DNA of 64,000 nucleotides from Bradysia coprophila. Taxonomy: Eukaryota > Arthropoda > Insecta > Diptera > Sciaridae. The stretch's first letter is position 1. Each line of letters opens with the position of its first letter. Under the pieces are notes generated by a model. That model had not been told where the DNA came from. It was given only the letters and a program-made list of their open reading frames with translations, and ran no database searches. Shown in pieces: positions 1-11,534 of this stretch. The stretch spans positions 6,330,150-6,394,149 of the forward strand of contig NW_023503501.1 in assembly GCF_014529535.1 (NCBI RefSeq), given 5' to 3'. The position numbers and the translations under genes are program-made.

Positions 1-2900
1 CAGCCAACAAAATTTAACGCATTTTCCAGTGGACTTTTTTATATGGGCCAAAGCTATTCCACCCTAGGGACCAAAGCCACTTTCAAAAAAAATCCGCGAC
101 ACTTGCGTGGCTGGAGGAAGGTGTTCGAAAACCGAAACTATCTATTTTTCTTTTGGAAATTTTAAAGGTCGAGTAGGGCGTTATTAGATGAGTAATTGCA
201 TTTCGGGTCAAAAATGTCATTATTGGGTTTAACATTGGTCCACATTGAAATATGAGGAGCTGAAAAAATAGGTCAAAATTCGAATATTTCGGTGTCCTTC
301 TAGCGGTTCCCCTGCATCCGAAACCCAACAAAAACTGCTAGCCACTGGTCTCAGATTTAAAATAACACCAAACATGCATGGATAGTGTCATGATGAATGT
401 ACCTTTGAAGTGTAAATTTGAGACTCAGTTCCTCAAGTCGAATATGCAATGTAAAGATTTTATCAAAAAATATTCCTTTCAAAGTAGTTTCGGCTAGTAG
501 GGACCTTTCTAAGTACATGTTGAATGACTCCCTGTCTAATATCAATCTATTTCGCTGATCTTTTGTGCCAAATGACCAACATTTATGTAAGAAGTAAAAA
601 CTTTGCGAATGGACTGTAAACTCTCACTGTTACTGTTTGGGAAAAAGTGTCTTGGAAAATGTTGGAGTCGTGGTTCGTGCATCTGATATGAAGAAGTGAA
701 ACAATAACAATATTTTTAACCCTGTCTCGCATAATTTTTATCGATAGTCTCGCTTCGTCATCATGCTCGGAGTTATGCGACAAAGACTATTTCCTTGAAA
801 GCAATATTTGACTCCAAATTACTAGCTGCACTCCTGCAGAGAGCTCATATAACTGAAGACGCTACTGACTGTTCTAGAAAGTAGAGAAATAATCAAGCTG
901 AATTATCTCTATAGAGGTATGTTAGGTATCGAGTCTGTTGCTGTCACTTCATTAATTTTAACATGCAATTTACTTTGATGTTCACTGTACAGTGTACAGC
1001 ACGTCATATGGTTTAACTGATTATTGATTTTTGTCATTGTTCTCGATTACATAATGATATAGTCGTCCGTAAAAGGCTAAAAGCTCTTGACGATAATTAC
1101 ATTGCTGTCACTATAAATTTATGCTCGGAAATTATAGCCCATCTCCCATACTCCCACAGTCTTTATTATTTTTAATTTGATCCAAAAGTTGAATAACTTT
1201 TACACGATTCTTCTTCTAATGTACGAAATCTTTCAACGGCTTGTGTCTTCTTGAAAGGACAATCTCCTCCAAATATTCGATTTAAATTCAAGCGATGAAG
1301 GATGTGGTATCCAATTTCTTTTGTCGTGCTTTCCTTTCATTCCGCTATTCTACCCCCATCCCATATGTATGCCATTCGGAAAAGCTTCAACACATTGGAA
1401 CCGAAATACGAATTTAACAAATTCACATTCGCTTCGGCTTACATAAATAAAATATGATCTCGATATCTATCTGAGGAAAAGATATACATTTTTCAGTTGT
1501 AATCTTTGAATCATGAACGTAGAGCGTGGGAATAAAACGTGGTGCAAGTCGTCTTTTATTGTTATATTATCGTATTCTAACGTCAAATATAAAGGAAATT
1601 ACATTTTCGTTTCGATTCATAAAATACGTTGATCAAATCCGAATACATTCGTCATTTGTCAGATTAATTAAACTGAAAATAAATAAATCACCAAAGGAAC
1701 TTTTGGTTTATATTCATGAATTTAAATTAGGATAATGGTGTTATCCGGCACTCACTGGGGGTACGACACACATTTACAGCCAACAGCCAACGGATTCTGT
1801 CGGCACAAAGACAAAATTTAATACACGACACAATTTGCTAAGTAGGTTCTCTCGAATCGAGCATACATAATTTTCATTTCCATCAGCAAAATGTAGCCTA
1901 ATCACTTATGATTTTCAACAACAACGTTTCCATTATTTACATCGTTCTTCGGGTATCATATATCTCCACCTCTGCCATGTTTAGTTATTGTGTATACAAT
2001 GTGATATTGTACTCAAATAAATTCCATATTTATAAACAACAAGAACAGCAACTTTCAATAGAAGGGAGGTGTGTTGTATACATGAGTATGTGGGTTTTAG
2101 GTGAAACGACTTCTGTTTGGGTAGTTTGTAACATGAAAATTTTTGTCAGGAATCATGACCTAGTTTGAATTTTACTCCTAAATGGTGCTTTGTAGTTTCT
2201 CTCCATTTAAAAGCAAACTTATTTGCCTCTAGAAATTTAAATTGAACTGTGATCGTCGAAATTGTTTTGTTCGTTTGTTTCAAAGCGAATACTTTGAATT
2301 TTTGAGATATCTGCTTTACAATGACGTTGCTGTTTTAGGTGGGGTGTTGGGTATAAGGTTAATAAAAATCAGGAATGTGTTGACTCTCCCATTTACCTAT
2401 AATTAATTATGTGTTTAGTCCTTGAACAAATGTTAATGGAAATAATTAATCAAGTCGCAATCGTATCCACGTATCTGGTCAGCTGAAGGATTGAGTTTGG
2501 GAATTGTATATTGTGCACGGTGTTGAGCAAAATCGATCTTTGTAGCACCTTAAGAAAATTAGGACTCTTGCTACAAAAAATCAAATTGTGCAAATTCACA
2601 GCTCTGCTACTAGCATGAACATAAGAAATATTTGGAGGCTAATGCTATCTTAATAGGCGTTGCATTTCTTTGGTAAAGACAGGAGTCATGATTTTTTAGT
2701 GTGAATAAAAACGCACAACACATGCAATCGTAACACGCATACATCTTTGAAATTGGAAGGCTATTTTGACGTTGATACAATGAGTGGTCGAGCTAGTAGC
2801 AGTGCTATGGCAAATTTCATTATGATATTATTATGATTTTGTAATTGTTTTAATTTCTAGCGCACTATGCGTGCATTATAAGATCTATTCCCACAACGAC
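1..2900. other. Non-coding stretch, no gene seen
   Basis: No reading frame here looks like a conserved protein; the open frames are short and of biased AT composition. Two parts resemble repeats elsewhere in the window. About 350-550 shares a segment with about 41590-41645 (both strands considered). About 2590-2690 shares a segment with about 63105-63200 ('gctgctactagca' type sequence followed by 'atattcggaggt' type sequence). This is probably intergenic DNA or a long upstream intron of the gene that follows. Confidence 0.5.
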
Positions 2901-2917
2901 AAAGCTGATAAGAATTA

Positions 2918-3040
2918 CTAGTATGGTTCGTAAAGTTCGTAAGTGTGGCGAGTTCGTGAACGTTTGACATTTGTGCTATATGTTTTATGTCAAAAGTGTA
3001 CGAAATCGTCATTCTCACGAACTTCACGAACCATAATGGT
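2918..3040. repeat. Short inverted repeat (MITE-like)
   Basis: The left arm, rich in 'ggttcgtaaagttcgtaag', is repeated in inverted form at about 3005-3035 ('ctcacgaacttcacgaacca'). The arms are about 35 bases and imperfect, separated by an AT-rich centre. No coding capacity. This is the form expected of a non-autonomous DNA element or its remnant. Confidence 0.5.
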
Positions 3041-3404
3041 TTACCCCTACTATATGTAACATTTTTGGTAAAAATCATAGCAAATGTTCAAGGAATATTT
3101 ATAATTTGCAATAACCTTTGAATTTTTTAAGTTTTCTTCCGATTTTGAAGAATTTTAAGAATTTCGAAAATTGTTTCTTCAAAATTCCGAAATTTTAAAT
3201 TTTTTTGAAGAACTTCAAGAATTTTACGATATTTTTAAAAATATTTGGAGATTCTTCTAATTCCCAGGATTCTTCCCTTTCCTCAAAAACTTCGTTTGGC
3301 CAGGTTATAGTCTTGTTGGATTTTGAGTAATCAGAATAATCTAGGAATCGGTGCATTCGTTTTAGTTTGCTGAGACGAAATATTTTTTACTATGCTGGTG
3401 CATG

Positions 3405-3600
3405 TAATAAGGCTATTACATGTATAGGCAATAGCCTTTACATCACTCGCATAGTAAAACGTCGTACTACACACGGAAAATAAAGTGATATCTCGTATCA
3501 CGATGAGTAAATGTACCTCGGGCTAAAGCCCTCGGTTACTTTTACTCATCTGGATACGAGATATCACTTTACTTCCCTTGCATAGTAATGTACTATAGTT
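3405..3600. repeat. Palindromic element, family copy 1
   Basis: The stretch has nested inverted repeats. 'agtgatatctcgtatc' near 3484 pairs with 'gatacgagatatcact' near 3553, and 'gagtaaa' arms flank a small loop. A second member of the same family lies at about 32375-32515, with the same order of blocks (the 'cgtatcacgatgagtaaa' block, then a 'ctcggnnacttttactcatc' block). The two copies differ by many substitutions, so neither is very young. Confidence 0.55.
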
Positions 3601-4974
3601 AGTCTTTTGATAATCGTTTACACAAACAGACGTTTACAATAAAGTTGCTTATATTTTGTATGTGATTGGTCTATTTGTCGTTCCTGATACTGTGGAAAAC
3701 CAGGAAGTCTCATATATCGCACAGATGTAAGAGAGCATAGCCTGGCTAACAAGATTTTTATTTTCATTTTTTTTTTGTTAGGTACGCTTGCGACCTGCAA
3801 CAAATTACTAAAATATAGAATCTAGACTTTTATTTGTTACACGAAATCTATGTGGTAAGAATTTCAAGCAACAACTCCCAAATCAGAAATTCTAAAGGAA
3901 TCTGTTTCGCGAGTGGGAAAATTTTAAAGAATTTTACGGAATTTAACTCCTAAAATATGTTTGTTCACCCGTATGAAACTAAAATAAATGATAAAATCGA
4001 GTGGCTGATTCAGGCAATCAATTCGTGCATTTTTCGTGAAACTTTTAATTTTTATTTGGCTCCGTTGCATACATATACTCTTTATAGAAACGACCCCGCT
4101 ATAAACTGATAAAACAATCGTTTGTCGAAATTAATTCAGAATTCAATTGCATACCTAAAAAAACTTATCCAAATGGATTACTTTAAAATGCGAACGTTAT
4201 CAAAACAAATGCTTTCAATTAATTGTTTGTTTGCTTTTCGGAATCTGCAGTTCAACCATGAAATCGATAACTGTGTTAGTTAATGAACAGAAAAATTTAA
4301 AAATTGTTTACTGTTTTAATCGATAGAATAGGTACGAAATCGAAATTACATTATGAACACTTGAAGAAATATGTGAGAAATTTAATCAAATTATTAAATT
4401 GAATGGATGTAGAGGATGGACGAGACCATCACTTCGTTTTTGGGGTTTATTTCGTTTATACTTATAACTTGTTTAAGCCAAGGTCCTAATGCTCGTCGCT
4501 AATAATTCAGTAACATCGTTGATTATATCACAAGAAATATTAGAGGAGCAATACCACTGACAACCCTAATTAATATTAATACATCGCTCATGTGGAAATA
4601 ATGTACCCGGCACAGAAACATGCAAAAGGCACAAGGCCACATGTGAAAATTGTGAGCGATTTTCGTCCTATGTTCACACTATTTCTATTGGAAATTTTAA
4701 CGTTATGCTGAACTTTGATCACTGAAAAGGGAACTAAAATATCTTACAATTGGATCACACTCCAGATAAATTTTCTTAGAAGTGTGTAGTGTATCTCAAC
4801 AGCTGCCAGTCGAAGCAGATTTTTGTTGAAAAATTTTTCAGTCAAAATTTTCTTGATCAAATTTTTTTGCATACTCTCGCAGAATGCGTCAACAACAGCC
4901 TTATCAGATGTTTTGGAAGTTGGAAAAGATCTGAACTGCGTCAGTTATTTCTCTTTAGAGGTTTTTGTGGGATG

Positions 4975-5790
4975 AATAATAGCCTGGAAAAAATTTTAAT
5001 TTTGGAGATGGGAAGTTTTTCTAATCTACAATCGCTAAACCGAACTGGTGTGCATACGTTATTTTGCACCAGCTGGTCCCATTTGAAATTGTATGTGACC
5101 AGCTGGTGCAAAATAACGTATGCACACCAGTTTGGTTTAGCGATTGTAACACCATTCCTCTACAACGACAAAAATTTCAAATAAAATTCACGGAACGATA
5201 ACAAATGGGTCGCGGTTTCATCGTTGTACAGATTCAACAAATTTTTTGTTGATATTCGGCATGAGGATAATGGTCACCTGTTCGTGCTGAATTTGAGTGC
5301 TTTGAAAGTAAGCACTCTCACATAATTGTCCTAATTGCAGGGACTATTTTTAAGGACAGTCGGCATTCGGCTCAAAAAAAATTAAGCCACCCAAATGGCG
5401 GTCAATCGGCTCTTCTTTCATTTTTTCATATACCTTTCCTTAACATTCGTACAGCTAAGTGAAAATCATCCATCACTTCATTTTCAAGCAAGACAAAGGA
5501 TATTCTGTTGTATAATGATGCAGATCTGGGTTTAGTGGGATGATGGAGAACATAGAATGTTCTGCTGAGTCCTGCATGTTCTTTTCATTAAAGTATTTTT
5601 AAGCCAAAGGCTATACAATAGATCAATAACTGTAGGTTATGTGTCGTGTTGAATGGCAAAATGGTGTTCTCCTTAATAGCCAGAAAAAAATTACAATTTT
5701 GGAGATGGGGTGTCATATTTCCGATCTAACACCATTCCTCTACAAAGAGAACAATTTCAGATAAAATTCACAGAACGGTAACAAATGGGT
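4975..5790. repeat. Duplicated flank pair around the MITE
   Basis: The block around 4980-5215 ('ttttggagatggg' ... 'acaccattcctctacaa' ... 'ataacaaatgggtcgc') recurs at about 5672-5795 with about ten to fifteen per cent differences. The first copy carries the 118-bp MITE and the second does not. The pair is a dispersed repeat or a local duplication. Confidence 0.6.
5029..5146. mobile_element. 118-bp MITE inserted at TA
   Basis: A nearly perfect inverted repeat begins 'caatcgctaaacc' and ends 'ggtttagcgattg', with arms of about 50 bases. It is flanked by TA on both sides (5027-5028 and 5147-5148). A related unoccupied sequence at about 5680-5790 has the same flanks joined directly ('gatctaacaccattcctc'), with a single TA at 5727-5728. 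This shows the insertion point and the TA duplication, as expected for Tc1/mariner-type non-autonomous elements. Confidence 0.8.
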
Positions 5791-7429
5791 CGCTGGTAAT
5801 TTCCTTATTAATAAATCTTTTGTAGACTGAAAGGTTTTCGACCGTTTTCTATAAAAATAGATTTCACAATTAAACTTTTCCGAGAAAATTCTTTACGAAC
5901 TCAACTGTGAATTATTAGCGAAGTTAATCAGCTACATCCGACTCACATAATTGAATAACATAGCCGAAAAATGCAATATCATGAACAGAAGTGAATAAAA
6001 ACGAAACTTTTCGGTAAGTTTTGATGTACATACTCTCTCTCAATAGAATATTTCGTCCTTTGAATTTGTATTACGAAAATTGAGAATAATCCGAAAAAAC
6101 TAAAAAGAAAGTTTCCGACATCATTTCTAGCCCATCTGTTTAGGTTCCCATTAATTTATCTGTGAAGTTAAAAAGGAACTTGTTCATTCTGTGCGCTACA
6201 TAACTCTATATGCATTACAGCGTCACAGATTTATACGTGCTGAATGCGAAAGTATGATGTGAATAATATTTCCTTTGAAACATGAGTTAGCTTCTTCATA
6301 ACATGTTTACATTGTTGACGATCGTTTTTCTCTCTGAATGGAAGCCAATTTATAACAAATACGAAAATCAATAAACAGAAAATATATATTTTTCCGAGAC
6401 GAATGTGTGTATAGGCTAAATTGAAGTTATTTATTTTAAAGTTACACTTTTAACACCCCCATCATGTTTGGTGTAAATAACATTATAACACGGTAAAAGA
6501 GAAATTGGATGTGTGATTTTTCTCAAAAGTTATTTTTTTGAAAAATTCATTTACAGATGTCGAAACGTATTCACCACATTTTCGATTTGTAAAGGACGTC
6601 ACAGCAAAAGTTCACATTCGTTTATGTTAGACTCAATGAAGTCATCCGTGATTCGATAACACAACATTCCATAAGGGTTCACGGGTGCTAGGAATTGATT
6701 TTATCTCACCATTAGTCATTCCTGGCAATATTTTTTAAAGAAATTTCATGACGTTCTGTAATTGTTAATATAGAAAAATGTAACGTTTATTCAGGAAACC
6801 TTTCATAGACGGCAAGCATCCATCGAAAAAGTTCAATGCTTATTTTCGTCGTCGCTTTCATCAACAGATGAGTTAATTGTTTTTCTTCTTATTGTGTTGG
6901 ACCTTCATATTATACATGTTGTAAAACGATTTTTGAAACGAAATGGAGTAGTATGTGTGTGGTGAAAACCCTTTGAAACCTGAAACGGTACAAGCGCGTT
7001 TGTAACAAGATTCTTGTTACAAGAAGTCTCAATTCGATCTCTTTGCAACCACCCCTCCATTAACACAATGTCAATAATTCACAATACAAAGTTTTTTAAA
7101 AACAACTTCCTATATGTATTTAAAACACTTCATGGCCACTCACATCAGGCACGAGTTAGGAAACAAACATTTATTGTAAGGAGGCGAATATATAATTTCA
7201 TCTCTTTCTATGGCTAGAACGTTTTTATGTTCCACAATATTCGTAGGCTTTCCATTTCTGATGAGTCAGTGAATTTTAGATGATGTATTGATCCAGATGC
7301 AGTAGTTATTGGGTGTAATGCTCTTACGGAAATGTTTCATGCTGAAATTATTTTTTTTATTGAGAGGATCGAGCGAATGTAAGGATTTTTTTTCTGAAGG
7401 AAGTTTCGAATATTTCATATTTCGATCAA

Positions 7430-8068
7430 CCCAGCATTTCAAGCGGCCGGAGAGCCTGATTAAACTTTACAACACTTACGTCCGCAGTAGACTGGAATAT
7501 TGTTGTGCTGTGTGGAATCCGCACTATGACAAGTACAAGGAACAATTGTAAAAGGTACAACGGAAATTTACGCGGATGCTCCACTACAGGTTCAACTGGG
7601 CCAAACCAGCCTATCCGGCTAGGCTTAAACGACTCAAAATGAAAACCCTTGAGACCAGGAGACTAGAAATGGATGAGTTGGTTCTGTACAAGCTAATTCA
7701 TAATAAGATTGTTACCAACCTGTCGTCACGAATCTCAATTCATCAACCCCAACGGTTTACTCGACAAAATGTCCACGTTCTCTTCCACCTATCAACACCT
7801 TCATCCAATGTACAATTCAACTCGCCAATCTACCGTTTACAGAATCACCATAACATTTATTTTAAGTCCAATGATGTTTTCAGTTTAACGCTTAATCAGT
7901 ACAAAAGGCTTGTGAAGAGTATGTATCAGTTTTGATGAGTGAAGTGTGACTTTGATTTGATAAGTTTCTTTTGCTTTCTCTTTTCTCTTTACTGCTTATT
8001 AATTGAATTATTATTTTTATTATAATCCGATCGATGTATAATTGGGCGTCATGCCTGTTCGTTTGATC

Positions 8069-8099
<31 letters not shown>

Positions 8100-8102
8100 A
8101 TA
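7430..8102 (+). mobile_element. Truncated non-LTR retrotransposon 3' end
   Basis: A single frame from about 7430 to 7935 resembles the region after the reverse-transcriptase domain of LINE ORF2 proteins: a 'YNTYVRSRLEYCCAVWNPH' block, then a 'KVQRKFTRMLHYR' block and a 'KTLETRRLEMDELVLYKL' block. The frame is broken by an in-frame TAA at 7549-7551, so it cannot make the full protein. The copy ends in a run of AAAT/AATA units (about 8070-8102), a typical LINE tail. There is no upstream part of ORF2, so it is a 5'-truncated dead insertion. The clade (R1/CR1/Jockey-like) is uncertain. Confidence 0.75.
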
Positions 8103-8129
8103 TGTCGCGTTTATTGAATCCCAACTATA

Positions 8130-8312
8130 TTTGTGACGAAATTTGCTTCAACTATTTTTCAGCTGATCCACTCATGCAATCTCACTGCTTATATGTGTTT
8201 AATAGTCGTGATAAAACGGTATAAACGCGTATATTACAGTAAGACTGAATGGACTGAATGAGTGGACCAACTTAAAAATAGTTGAAGCAAAATGTGTCAC
8301 AAGTTTGGTTGT
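8130..8312. repeat. Inverted repeat with about 50-bp arms
   Basis: The left arm (about 8132-8182, 'tgcttcaactatttttcagc' then 'tgatccactcatgcaa') pairs with the right arm (about 8255-8310, 'gaatgagtggaccaac' then 'aaatagttgaagcaaa'). Its centre is AT-rich with no coding potential. It lies directly beyond the LINE tail and is MITE-like. Confidence 0.55.
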
Positions 8313-8429
8313 GTCACTCTTAATCTCAGCTCGTATCATATTTAGTTCTGAACACTTGTATTTTGTCCTTTCGTCCTCTCGTTTCGTTTTCTCTTTGATT
8401 TCCTGTTTGAGACACCAAGATTTTTCGTA

Positions 8430-8615
8430 GTGACTATTCGCAGGCGCCTGCCAATAGCCAAATTAATAGCCTATACAAAATGCTATTGACAGGCGAACTT
8501 GCCTGCGAATAGGGTTTTTCCTTTTACGGAGGCTATTGGCAGGCGCCTTCCAATAGCATTTTTCCTTTTACAAAGACAATTTGCAGGTGAAATGGCCTGG
8601 CAGTAGCATCTACGA
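8430..8615. repeat. Clustered repeats of an AGGC(G)CCTGCCAATAGC-type unit
   Basis: Several related 15-25 base units occur in both orientations ('ggcgcctgccaatagcc', 'gctattgacaggcg', 'ggctattggcaggcgcc', 'tttttccttttac' twice). They would fold into alternative hairpins. I see no coding sequence here. Confidence 0.45.
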
Positions 8616-9714
8616 AGATTTTTATAATTTTCTAAGTCAATAACATCAACATTCACAAACATCCATTGATTTTACTAGCAAATTTTGCTCTATGATGCGA
8701 ATCTTTGTCCGTTCTTTGTTTCAACCCAAAGTGGAATTTGCCATAAACTTTTTCGAAAATCGAATCATAAATGTGAAAAAGTGAATAAGAAACAGAACAG
8801 GACACCTGTGGAGGTGTGTGTTGAAGAAAACGTTGTTTGTAACCTTTGTATGAAGGTTGAAATAATATCTGTGTCCCACTACCAGGGCCTATTTTTTAGA
8901 AAACGATTTCTAAAATTTTCTAAAATTTTCTTGAATTTTCATGGACTGATAATTAGTTTTAAATTACTCCCAAAAATATTATATTCAGCACAGCTGAACT
9001 TTGTTTTTGAGGCGGGACAAGTACAAATGTGTACTTACAACTAAAATGCATTAATATTCAGCTGAGCAAAGCATCTTCTATCTTCTATATAGTACAGCAC
9101 AACAGACAATAATACTGTTCAAAAGTACAATAGTACTGTTCAACAACAACGAAAAATATACTGCTATACTGTACAAATTCGGGGCAAGTATGTACAATTG
9201 TTAACGTAGCAGTACAATGTACATCTTAGATGCACTTAGTGAGGTATGTAAAATGTACATTTATGCGGAACATAATATTCAGCTGTCTTGTAAAATAGTT
9301 CTGCACAGTTAATAACATACTCAGATAAAAAAAAATTCCGTGATAGGTACCAGTTCTTTTTGAAAATTTGTTTGACATGCTTCTGTTTTCCGTAGGGTCA
9401 AAAGTGGCTTATTACACAACTAGGTAAAACAAGAAATTTGCTTTAGTTTTATCTTGTTATATAAATAACAATTTTTTTGTTTTAACGTTCAAAATTTAAT
9501 TAAATAGTCAGAAGCAGTCTTGATATGGTTTTACCTCTATCACGCTCGTGCGTGAAGCAGTTAGCTTCAACCATGTCAACAAGTATTAACAGTTTCGATT
9601 GTATCAGCTAAAAAACAGCTGGAGCAAATTTCTGCTGAAATTTCTCTGCCTATCACTGTATTTTTAATAATTTTCTTTTTTCGCAACAAGTGACGAAAAG
9701 TTGCCTCTTTTGCG

Positions 9715-9845
9715 TAAAACGTTTTATACAACCGAGGGATAAATGCTTTTTTTAGGCACACGATGTGTATTGTCACACTCGACCTGCGGATAATCTACAC
9801 ATCTAGTTCCTAGAAAAGGATTTATCCCTCGGTTGTATAAATAAC
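9715..9845. repeat. Inverted repeat, 20-bp arms
   Basis: 'tatacaaccgagggataaat' at about 9725 pairs with 'atttatccctcggttgtata' at about 9820. About 75 bases separate the arms. Near-perfect arms suggest a recent small element. Confidence 0.55.
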
Positions 9846-10479
9846 TATTTCGCATCTGTTTTACATCGGAACATCATCACTTGGATCGAATAATAAAGTT
9901 AATTAAAGAAAGTATCGGGTGATTTTTGAATAGATTGTGAACTCCTGAACAAAAAATGTGTTGTTATTCAACCTTCGTAAACATAATATGATGAAATTAC
10001 TTTGCCGAATAATTCCCAACATTGATTAACGTGGCTTATGATCGATATTCAGTCACTACGAGGTTTACTTCTACTAATTTTATTACATGTTTCCAGTCAA
10101 ACTTATTTCGTTCAGTAAAATGTTTTTCACGATTTCTGTCACTGGATTTTTCCGTTTGATTTTTGAGAGCAATTCAAATGCTGATTGCTTGTTCTACTGG
10201 TTTGTTGTGTTACGATTCGGATCACTTGGAAGTTTTTGCCTTCTCCAATTTATTTATTTCAGTTTTTAGGCATTTTAATGGCTGGAAACGACATGAAAGT
10301 TAAATTCAAGACTATGACCGTCGTTACCATTGCGTAGCACCCTTTCTATTCTGTTCGAGAATATGAAAGTGATTTTTAAGAATATTTCATTTAAGTATAT
10401 ATGAAAAAGTCGTCCAAATTACAAAAAAAATAACGAGCAAAATATAATCCACGTTATTATCCATTTATTTTCAGACGTT

Positions 10480-10690
10480 TTCTCGAAATTTTCTTCAATA
10501 TTCTAGAAATTTCTAGATATTTCTAAAACTTTCTAGAATTTTCTAAAATTTTCTAAAAATTCTAGAAATTTCTACATTTTTCTAAAACTTCTAGAAATTT
10601 CTAAAATTCTAAAATTTTCTACAATATTCTTAAAATTCTAGAAATTCTTTAAAATATTCTAAAAAAAAATAGGCCCTGCCCACTACAGTC
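10480..10690. repeat. Low-complexity TTCTAGAAA-rich tract
   Basis: About 200 bases are built almost entirely from 'ttctagaaatttctaaaa'-like units. The end 'aataggccctgcccactac' is the inverted counterpart of 'actaccagggcctatttttta' at about 8878, so the tract may be one end of a larger inverted-repeat structure of about 1.8 kb (8873-10690). The units look like arrays of nTTCnnGAAn, but this follows from the simple repeat. Confidence 0.5.
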
Positions 10691-11534
10691 ACAAAAAACA
10701 CTTGAACGAACACTTGATCATTTCTCATCAAACTATTAATAAAGCTCCACAGAGGGTAATCCAAAGTCAATTAATTTCACCCAGCTGCCTTTACGCTTGT
10801 GATATTAGCACAATGACTATAAACAAAATGTACCTACTATACGTACCCAAATGGTTCGTCAATCCTCGAATACTCACTCAATTTCTTATTTTTAATGTAT
10901 TAGAGTAATCTGGATGTGGATGTTAATTGTTTAACCTTTCTAAATTTATGAAAATTTTATACGGAAAATATATACACGCGCTGTTTTGTGGGTATAAATA
11001 ATGTTAGTCATATTTAAAACGAAGCAACGATATGCAAATTTGTATCTTGGTACAGAGAAAGTCCTTAGGAAAATCAAGAAAATCAATTATGTAAATTAAA
11101 TTATTTTCTCTCTAAAAAAACGGGAAAAAAATCGCCAAGCAATGGCTTTGTTTACAGATAAACATTTCGCTCGGTCCTTCGAGGAAAACTGTCCGAGAAA
11201 ATGAAAATTCTCTTGGTAAATTGCAAAGTGGTTTCGTTGTTTACACAAAAGTTTACTAATTTAATTTATATTTTGGCGTTTTGTGTGCCTTACGCGTCTG
11301 CATTCTTAAAAAAGAAAATATTTATTTTATCCCGACAACAACCAGCCACAATGTATAACTGTAAATATAAAAAAAATAAACATTTTCCTTTTTCTCATTC
11401 GACGTGAAATATGTGACCTTAAAAGTTATAAAAAAAATCCAAATATATAAATCCGCCAACTGAACCATACATTATACGCTCAAATCCCTTCTATTAATAA
11501 AATTTTTATGGATTTCTTTTATTCGTCCTTGCAG

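Noticed and set aside
4789..5184. Open frame of 131 codons
   Set aside because: It reads straight through the palindromic MITE; no start context, no similarity.
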